This document shows positions 58,727 through 64,000 of a DNA stretch of 64,000 nt, in pieces. Origin of the DNA: Corynebacterium lactis RW2-5. Lineage in GTDB: Bacteria; Actinomycetota; Actinomycetes; Mycobacteriales; Mycobacteriaceae. Positions within the stretch are counted from its first letter, which is position 1. The number at the start of each line of letters is the position of its first letter. Where the stretch lies: assembly GCF_001274895.1 (NCBI RefSeq), contig NZ_CP006841.1, forward strand, positions 1,922,001 to 1,986,000, written 5' to 3'. The translations under genes and the position numbers were made by a program. The notes under the pieces were generated by a model that saw only the letters and a program-made list of their open reading frames with translations, had not been told where the DNA came from and searched no databases.

Positions 58727-59752
58727 ATGAACGCCTCTAATCCTGAAGCACCAGATCGCAACCTAGCGATGGAGCTGGTCCGCGTTACTGAGTCCGCAGC
58801 GCTGGCGGCGGGCCAGTGGGTCGGTCGCGGCCAGAAGGAAAAGGGTGACGGCGCTGCCGTCGACGCCATGCGACAGCTGATTAACACGGTCACCATGAAC
58901 GGCGTGGTCGTCATCGGCGAGGGCGAGAAGGACGAAGCTCCGATGCTGTTCAACGGCGAGAAGGTCGGCAACGGGCACGGCCCGGCAGTCGATATCGCCG
59001 TCGATCCGATTGATGGCACCACCCTAATGGCAGAGGGCCGCCCGAACTCCATCGCGGTTCTCGCTGCGGCTGACCGTGGCTCTATGTACGACCCCTCCGC
59101 TGTGTTCTACATGGACAAGATTGCCGTTGGCCCCGAGGCTGCCGGCAAGATCGACATTGAGGCTCCGGTCGAGCACAACATCAAGGCTGTTGCTAAGGCC
59201 AAGGGTCTGCGCCCTGAGGATGTCACCGTGGTCGTTCTCGATCGCCCGCGCCACGCGGACATGATTCGTGACATTCGCGAGGCTGGCGCAAAGGTCCGCC
59301 TCATCGGTGACGGCGACGTCGCAGGCGCTGTCGCTGCCGCTCAGGACACCAACTCGGTCGACATCATGATGGGTGTCGGCGGCACTCCGGAAGGCGTCAT
59401 CACCGCATGCGCCATGAAGTGTATGGGTGGCGAGATTCAGGGCAAGCTGCACCCACGCGACGAGGCCGAGATTAAGAAGGCTCTCGATGCCGGCCACGAC
59501 CTGTCCCGCATCCTGACTACCGACGATTTGGTTTCTTCCGACAACTGCTACTTCGTGGCAACCGGTGTCACCAACGGTGACATGCTGCGCGGCGTTGCCT
59601 ACCGCGGCAATGGCGCCTGGACGCGCTCCCTGGTTATGCGCTCGAAGTCCGGCACGATTCGCCGTATCGAGGCTTTCCACTCTCTGGAGAAGCTGCGCAA
59701 GTACGCCACCATCGACTACGGCTCGGGCGAAATGCCGAACATCGACCTGTAA
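58727..59752 (+). CDS. glpX: Class II fructose-1,6-bisphosphatase
   Basis: GlpX hydrolyses fructose-1,6-bisphosphate to fructose-6-phosphate and is the main gluconeogenic FBPase in corynebacteria. Metal and substrate motifs are [36 protein letters not shown], and the later [24 protein letters not shown]. The 341-residue length matches. The ATG follows GGAAGGCC. The terminator at 59795 ends the transcript before fumC. Confidence 0.95.
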   Translation: MNASNPEAPDRNLAMELVRVTESAALAAGQWVGRGQKEKGDGAAVDAMRQLINTVTMNGVVVIGEGEKDEAPMLFNGEKVGNGHGPAVDIAVDPIDGTTLMAEGRPNSIAVLAAADRGSMYDPSAVFYMDKIAVGPEAAGKIDIEAPVEHNIKAVAKAKGLRPEDVTVVVLDRPRHADMIRDIREAGAKVRLIGDGDVAGAVAAAQDTNSVDIMMGVGGTPEGVITACAMKCMGGEIQGKLHPRDEAEIKKALDAGHDLSRILTTDDLVSSDNCYFVATGVTNGDMLRGVAYRGNGAWTRSLVMRSKSGTIRRIEAFHSLEKLRKYATIDYGSGEMPNIDL

Positions 59753-59794
59753 GGAATATCGAATTTCGGCACTTAGTACCCGGAATTACCCCTT

Positions 59795-59825
59795 AAGTGG
59801 TGCCCTAGTGGCACCACTTTTCTTT
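59795..59825 (+). terminator. Rho-independent terminator after glpX
   Basis: AAGTGGTGCC (59795-59804) pairs perfectly with GGCACCACTT (59810-59819) around a 5-base loop, followed by TTTCTTT. It lies 42 bases after the glpX stop and 65 bases before fumC. Confidence 0.85.
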
Positions 59826-59883
59826 AAAACTGATTCATACTTGAAAGAGTATTGAGTAGTTCCCCTATCGAAAGAGGCAACGA

Positions 59884-61284
59884 ATGACAGAGCAGCAGTT
59901 CCGCATCGAGCATGACACCATGGGCGAGGTTAAGGTCCCGGTTGACGCTCTTTGGCGCGCACAGACCCAGCGCGCAGTCGAGAACTTCCCCATCTCCGGC
60001 CGCCCGCTGGAGGCCGCTCAAATTCGCGCAATGGGCCTTCTGAAGGCCGCCTGCGCCATCGTAAATAAGGACCGCGGCCTGCTGCCGGCGCAGCAGGCGG
60101 ACGCCATCGTCGCAGCTGCTAAGGAAATCGCCGACGGCGCCCACGACGCTGAGTTCCCAATCGACGTCTTCCAGACCGGCTCGGGTACCTCCTCGAACAT
60201 GAACACCAACGAGGTCATCGCATCCATCGCGAAGGCCAACGGCGTTGAGGTCCACCCGAACGACCACGTCAACATGGGCCAGTCCTCCAACGACACCTTC
60301 CCGACCGCCACCCACGTCGCCGCTACTGAGGCAGCCGTTAAGGACTTGATTCCGGGTCTGAAGGTTCTGCAGGAGTCCCTGGCTAAGAAGGCTGCGGAGT
60401 GGAAGACCGTCGTCAAGTCCGGCCGCACCCACCTGATGGACGCTGTCCCGGTCACCCTGGGCCAGGAGTTCTCCGGCTACGCACGCCAGATTGAGGCGGG
60501 CATCGAGCGCATCGAGGCAACCTTGCCCCGCCTGGGCGAACTGCCGATTGGAGGTACTGCTGTCGGCACCGGCCTGAACACCCCGGCTGACTTCGGTGCG
60601 AAGGTCACCGCAGAGCTGGTTAAGCTGACCGGCGTCGAAGAGCTGAAGGAGGCCAAGAACCACTTCGAGGCTCAGGCTAACCGCGACGGTCTCGTCGAGT
60701 TCTCCGGCGCTATGCGCGCTGTTGCTGTTTCCCTGAACAAGATCGCCAACGACATCCGTTGGATGGGCTCTGGCCCGCTGACCGGCCTCGGCGAAATTCA
60801 CCTTCCGGACCTGCAGCCGGGCTCCTCCATCATGCCGGGCAAGGTCAACCCGGTTCTGTGTGAGACCGCTACTCAGGTTGCAGCTCAGGTCTTGGGTAAC
60901 GACGCAGCTGTCGCTTTCGCCGGCGCTAACGGCGCCTTCGAGCTAAACGTCTTCATCCCGGTCATGGCCCGCAACGTCCTGGAGTCCTCGAAGCTGCTGG
61001 CAAACACCGCCCGCGTCTTCGCTGAGAAGCTGGTCGACGGCATCGAGCCGAACGAGGAGCGCATGCGCACCCTCGCCGAGTCCTCGCCGTCCATCGTGAC
61101 CCCGCTGAACTCCGCCATCGGTTACGAGGCTGCAGCTAAGGTCGCTAAGACCGCTCTGAAGGAGGGCAAGACCATCCGCCAGACCGTCATCGACATGGGC
61201 TTTGTCGACGGCGAGAAGCTGACCGAGGAAGAGCTGGACCGCCGCCTGAACGTCCTCGACATGGCAAACACTGACCGCGACTAG
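59884..61284 (+). CDS. fumC: Class II fumarate hydratase
   Basis: FumC interconverts fumarate and L-malate in the TCA cycle. The 466-residue homotetrameric enzyme shows [50 protein letters not shown] and the family signature [11 protein letters not shown] with the catalytic Ser loop. The ATG has AAGAGG six bases upstream. Codon choice in this gene and glpX is strongly biased, as expected of highly expressed genes. Confidence 0.96.
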   Translation: MTEQQFRIEHDTMGEVKVPVDALWRAQTQRAVENFPISGRPLEAAQIRAMGLLKAACAIVNKDRGLLPAQQADAIVAAAKEIADGAHDAEFPIDVFQTGSGTSSNMNTNEVIASIAKANGVEVHPNDHVNMGQSSNDTFPTATHVAATEAAVKDLIPGLKVLQESLAKKAAEWKTVVKSGRTHLMDAVPVTLGQEFSGYARQIEAGIERIEATLPRLGELPIGGTAVGTGLNTPADFGAKVTAELVKLTGVEELKEAKNHFEAQANRDGLVEFSGAMRAVAVSLNKIANDIRWMGSGPLTGLGEIHLPDLQPGSSIMPGKVNPVLCETATQVAAQVLGNDAAVAFAGANGAFELNVFIPVMARNVLESSKLLANTARVFAEKLVDGIEPNEERMRTLAESSPSIVTPLNSAIGYEAAAKVAKTALKEGKTIRQTVIDMGFVDGEKLTEEELDRRLNVLDMANTDRD

Positions 61285-61298
61285 TTCGTTTCGGTCTG

Positions 61299-61373
61299 AA
61301 GGTGTAAAGAACACCTTCGTTTGAAGGCCCCGAAGCCACACTTCGTTGAAAGGCTCCGGGGTCTTTTATTTTT
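61299..61373 (+). terminator. Tandem hairpins after fumC, second with T-rich tail
   Basis: AAGGTGT (61299-61305) and ACACCTT (61311-61317) form a small stem. Then CCCCGAAGCC (61328-61337) pairs with GGCTCCGGGG (61352-61361) with one mismatch and is followed by TCTTTTATTTTT, which is the likely intrinsic terminator. Confidence 0.75.
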
Positions 61374-61411
61374 ACTGCTCATAAGCCAAGTCTTTTGGAG
61401 AGTGATTCCCC

Positions 61412-62809
61412 ATTCCCACCTTCCGCCACACGATCGGCTTCCCCCGTCCCCGCGTCGCCGAGTGGTTCTCCCGCCCGGGTGCCGTCACCCGCCTGACCCC
61501 GGGCCTAGTTCCGATGTCGGCCGAATCCGAGGCTTCCTCCCTCGCCGACGGCACTACGGTCTTCTCCATACCCGCACGCCTGAAGTGGATCGCGCGCCAC
61601 AACCCGACCGGCTTCCGCCCAGGCGAGCGCTTCGTCGACGAGGTCGCAAGCGAGCCCTTCCGCCAGCTCACCGGTTGGAGGCACACTCACGTTCTCGAAG
61701 AGACTCCGCTTGCTGACGGCAACACGGCCACGGTCTTAGACGACACGGTGGAAACCAAGGTTCCGGTGCCCGGGCTGGGCTCAATATTCGCCTACCGGGC
61801 GACGAAGATAGCCGGTGACCTTGCGGCCGTCGATAGGCTTGTGCAGTATGTGGGACACGCGCCGGAGCCTGTCAGGGTGGCGGTGAGTGGAGCGACGGGG
61901 ACTGTCGGCACGCAGCTGCGGGCGCTTTTGACCACGGCGGGCCACGAGGTGATTTCGCTGGTGCGCTCCCGCGAGCAGGTGGGGCCCGGCGCGCGCTATT
62001 GGGACACGGAGGCTCCGGCGGCGGACCTTTTAGAGGGCCTCGACGCGGTCGTCCACCTGGCCGGAGCTCCAATTGCAGGGCGATTTACGGATGCGCACCT
62101 GGAGAAGGTCAGGCATTCCCGCGTCGAGCCGACGCGGGCTTTGGCGGAGCTGATTGCCGCGACGGACAGTGTGAAAGTTGCGGTGGGAGCTTCTGCGGTG
62201 GGGTTCTACGGCGCTGATCGCGGCCAGGAGGTGCTCACGGAGCAGGCTGCGCCGGGGCCGGAGTCGCAGCGATTCGACGGTACCCCGGCGACGGATAATC
62301 TCGCCGCGATTGTGCGCGACTGGGAGGACGCGTGGGAGCCTGCACGAGCCGCGGGCAAACGCGTGGTCAATGTGCGCACTGGCCTTGTTCTTGCTGGTGG
62401 CGGGGGCCTACTGCCGCTGCTGGCCGGCGTGGTTTTCACTGGGCTTGGGGGCAAGCTGGGTTCCGGAGAGCAGTGGTTCCCCTGGATTGCACTGGATGAC
62501 CTGCTGGATATCTATCACCGCGCACTGGTCGACCCGGCGTTGGATGGCCCTGTCAACGCGGTGGCGCCGCTGACATCCGGGGTGAACAACGCGGAGTTTA
62601 CGAAGGTTCTCGGCAAGGTACTGCACCGCCCGACGGCCATTCCTGTACCTGCATTCGGTCCCGTGGTGTTCCTGGGCAAGCGCGGCGCGGAGGAGCTGGC
62701 GCTGGCCAATCAGCGGGTCGACGCCGCAGCCCTACAGCAGGCTGGTCACCGGTTCCGCTTCACCTCACTTGCCGACGCCCTCCGCCACGAGCTGCTGAAG
62801 GAGTCTTAG
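61412..62809 (+). CDS. TIGR01777-family NAD-dependent epimerase with N-terminal SRPBCC-like domain
   Basis: A protein of about 465 residues with two parts. The N-terminal lipid-binding-like region begins upstream of the first ATG: in the same frame, 61412-61513 reads TFRHTIGFPRPRVAEWFSRP then GAVTRLTPGLVP. The extended-SDR domain starts near VRVAVSGATGTVGTQLRALL and contains VVHLAGAPIAGRFTDAH, SAVGFYGADRG and PWIALDDLLDIYHRAL, the TIGR01777 pattern. No ATG, GTG or TTG lies between the in-frame TGA at 61403 and the ATG at 61514, so the start is either ATT at 61412, or GTG 61402 after a one-base C-run error, or ATG 61514 with a truncated N-domain. Confidence 0.8.
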   Translation: MPTFRHTIGFPRPRVAEWFSRPGAVTRLTPGLVPMSAESEASSLADGTTVFSIPARLKWIARHNPTGFRPGERFVDEVASEPFRQLTGWRHTHVLEETPLADGNTATVLDDTVETKVPVPGLGSIFAYRATKIAGDLAAVDRLVQYVGHAPEPVRVAVSGATGTVGTQLRALLTTAGHEVISLVRSREQVGPGARYWDTEAPAADLLEGLDAVVHLAGAPIAGRFTDAHLEKVRHSRVEPTRALAELIAATDSVKVAVGASAVGFYGADRGQEVLTEQAAPGPESQRFDGTPATDNLAAIVRDWEDAWEPARAAGKRVVNVRTGLVLAGGGGLLPLLAGVVFTGLGGKLGSGEQWFPWIALDDLLDIYHRALVDPALDGPVNAVAPLTSGVNNAEFTKVLGKVLHRPTAIPVPAFGPVVFLGKRGAEELALANQRVDAAALQQAGHRFRFTSLADALRHELLKES

Positions 62810-62811
62810 TC

Positions 62812-64000
62812 ATTCCTGTTTCGACGCAATCCCCGACTGTTGTTTGTCTGGACGGCGCGCTGCGCCTCGCCGACAACGCGGCCCTGCGCGCGGCGCTCGT
62901 CAGTGCTGGTGCCGGTGCTAGCGCCGGTGCTGACGCCGGCTCCATCGTCCTGGTTCACACGGCAGACCCCAGCCTGTATTCGCCCGCGAGGTTGGTGGCG
63001 CTCGCCGCGGCGGTCGATGATTTGCGCCAGCGTACGCAGGGGCGAGTGGTGTCGCTGCTCGGCGAGCCCTCGATAGTCCTGCCGCCGCTGGTAAAGGATC
63101 TGGAGGCAGTGCGCGTGGTGGTGCAGCGGGCCTTTGAACCGACTGTTGCCCAGCGCCAAGAGGCTCTCTCGGAGGCGCTGCAGCCCCTCGGCGCTCAGCT
63201 GGAGCTCCACGGCGGCGCCTACGCAGTAGATCCGGGAACGATTGTCTCCGGGGCAAAGACCCCGTACAAGGTGTTCACGCCTTTTTCGAAGGCGTGGAAG
63301 GTGGCGGCTGCTTCGAACGTCGCCGCTTCAGCTACTGCTGAGGGGGCTGCCGAGCAGATCGCGCAGTCGCTGTCCTCAGCGCTCCTCGACTCCGAATCGC
63401 TCTACTGCGACAATCCCCTAGCCCCACTGGCGGAGAAAGCCGCGGAGGATCTGCCTCCGGCTACGCTTTCTGCCGCGCGTGGCATCAACGAGACGGAGGC
63501 CTGGCGCCGCTGGTCCGAGTTCGTCGCCGACGGCCTAACAGGCTACGAAACCGACCGCGACCGCCCAGACTTCGACGGCACCTCTCGCATGTCCGCGCAG
63601 CTGGCCTTCGGCACAATTCACCCGTCTGCCCTACTGGCGGACATTTCGTCGCGGGTCGAGACCCGCACGCTCACCGCCGAGAATGCCGATAAGTTCATCT
63701 CTGAGCTGGCTTGGCGTGAGTTCTACGCCGATCAGCTCTTCCACCGCCCGGAAGTAGCCACCGATAACGCGGACAGGCGTTTCGACCACTACCGCTGGCA
63801 CGAGTCCGAAAGCGACCTTTCCGACTGGCGCAACGGGGTCACCGGCTTTCCCATCGTGGACGCCGGGATGCGACAGCTGGCGCAGACCGGGTGGATGCAC
63901 AATCGGGTTCGAATGATTGTGGCGAGCTTCCTAGTCAAGGATCTGCACCTGCGCTGGCAGGACGGGGCCAAGGTCTTTCGCCAGCGCCTTCTGGACTACT
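62812..64000 (+). CDS. phrB: Deoxyribodipyrimidine photolyase / cryptochrome family, N-terminal part (runs off the window)
   Basis: Visible for 396 codons. The FAD/photolyase core is clear: SRMSAQLAFGTIHPSALL, ELAWREFYADQLFHRPEV, GVTGFPIVDAGMRQLAQTGWMHNRVRMIVASFLVKDLHLRW. It repairs UV pyrimidine dimers using blue light and FADH-. The N-terminal motif usually reading VVWFRRDLRLSDNPAL is degenerate here (VVCLDGALRLADNAAL), lacking the Arg-Arg-Asp. No canonical start lies near it; ATT at 62812 is eight bases after a perfect AAGGAG that sits at the end of the epimerase gene, and is the best candidate. Confidence 0.83.
   Translation, partial: MPVSTQSPTVVCLDGALRLADNAALRAALVSAGAGASAGADAGSIVLVHTADPSLYSPARLVALAAAVDDLRQRTQGRVVSLLGEPSIVLPPLVKDLEAVRVVVQRAFEPTVAQRQEALSEALQPLGAQLELHGGAYAVDPGTIVSGAKTPYKVFTPFSKAWKVAAASNVAASATAEGAAEQIAQSLSSALLDSESLYCDNPLAPLAEKAAEDLPPATLSAARGINETEAWRRWSEFVADGLTGYETDRDRPDFDGTSRMSAQLAFGTIHPSALLADISSRVETRTLTAENADKFISELAWREFYADQLFHRPEVATDNADRRFDHYRWHESESDLSDWRNGVTGFPIVDAGMRQLAQTGWMHNRVRMIVASFLVKDLHLRWQDGAKVFRQRLLDY

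Noticed and set aside
59824..60801. Long open frame antisense to fumC (325 codons)
   Set aside because: It lies wholly opposite a highly biased core gene; high-GC genes commonly leave the complementary frame open. Its translation matches no known family and has no ribosome-binding site.

Overview
The window is a high-GC actinobacterial chromosome segment whose gene content and order point to Corynebacterium or a close relative: the hemW-hrcA-dnaJ-rsmE-phoH-ybeY-corC-era run, an AecD-type C-S lyase with a textbook McbR-type operator, TreS plus maltokinase, GuaB1, and glpX next to fumC. Coding density is high. I saw no rRNA, tRNA, CRISPR array, insertion sequence or prophage.

Layout. 1-7919 (minus): housekeeping operon from an unknown helical protein through hemW, hrcA, dnaJ, rsmE, phoH, ybeY and corC to a truncated era. 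8038-12238: fatty-acyl-CoA ligase divergent from 4-alpha-glucanotransferase. 12262-14694 (minus): M3 peptidase and two very small membrane proteins. 14790-23339 (plus, with one 31-residue membrane peptide on the minus strand): type B carboxylesterase, two bacterial PH-domain membrane proteins, trehalose synthase, maltokinase and an ABC exporter. 23356-28297: lipid kinase, an alkyl-DHAP-synthase-like flavoenzyme and GlpD, i.e. glycerolipid and glycerol-3-phosphate metabolism; a mini-ORF with four consecutive cysteines lies between the last two. 28303-29517: aecD with its operator. 29514-37538: secreted PAP2 phosphatase, hydroxyacyl-CoA dehydrogenase, lipoprotein, ABM-domain protein, gamma-carbonic-anhydrase-like protein, nicotinamidase, DUF808, YchJ-like and GuaB1.

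37555-43697 is an unusual carbohydrate cluster: TetR regulator and FGGY kinase on one strand, a GSA-aminomutase-like aminotransferase and a class II aldolase on the other, with two matching TGAG-N6-CTCA motifs between them and a decayed GlcD-like oxidase at the end. It is my best candidate for an undescribed pathway. 43713-44960 is a glutaminase-STAS protein. 44961-52263 is an accessory-looking, less GC-rich stretch (CPBP protease, patatin, lipoprotein, 2H phosphoesterase, two unknown proteins, lipase-like hydrolase, frameshifted amidohydrolase). 52264-64000 returns to core genes: ychF, AI-2E-type transporter, DUF6542-like protein, xseA, xseB, DUF4245-like protein, glpX, fumC, a TIGR01777-type epimerase and a truncated photolyase. 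The last two genes both lack an ATG, GTG or TTG start where homology and ribosome-binding sites place it; ATT is the best candidate in each.
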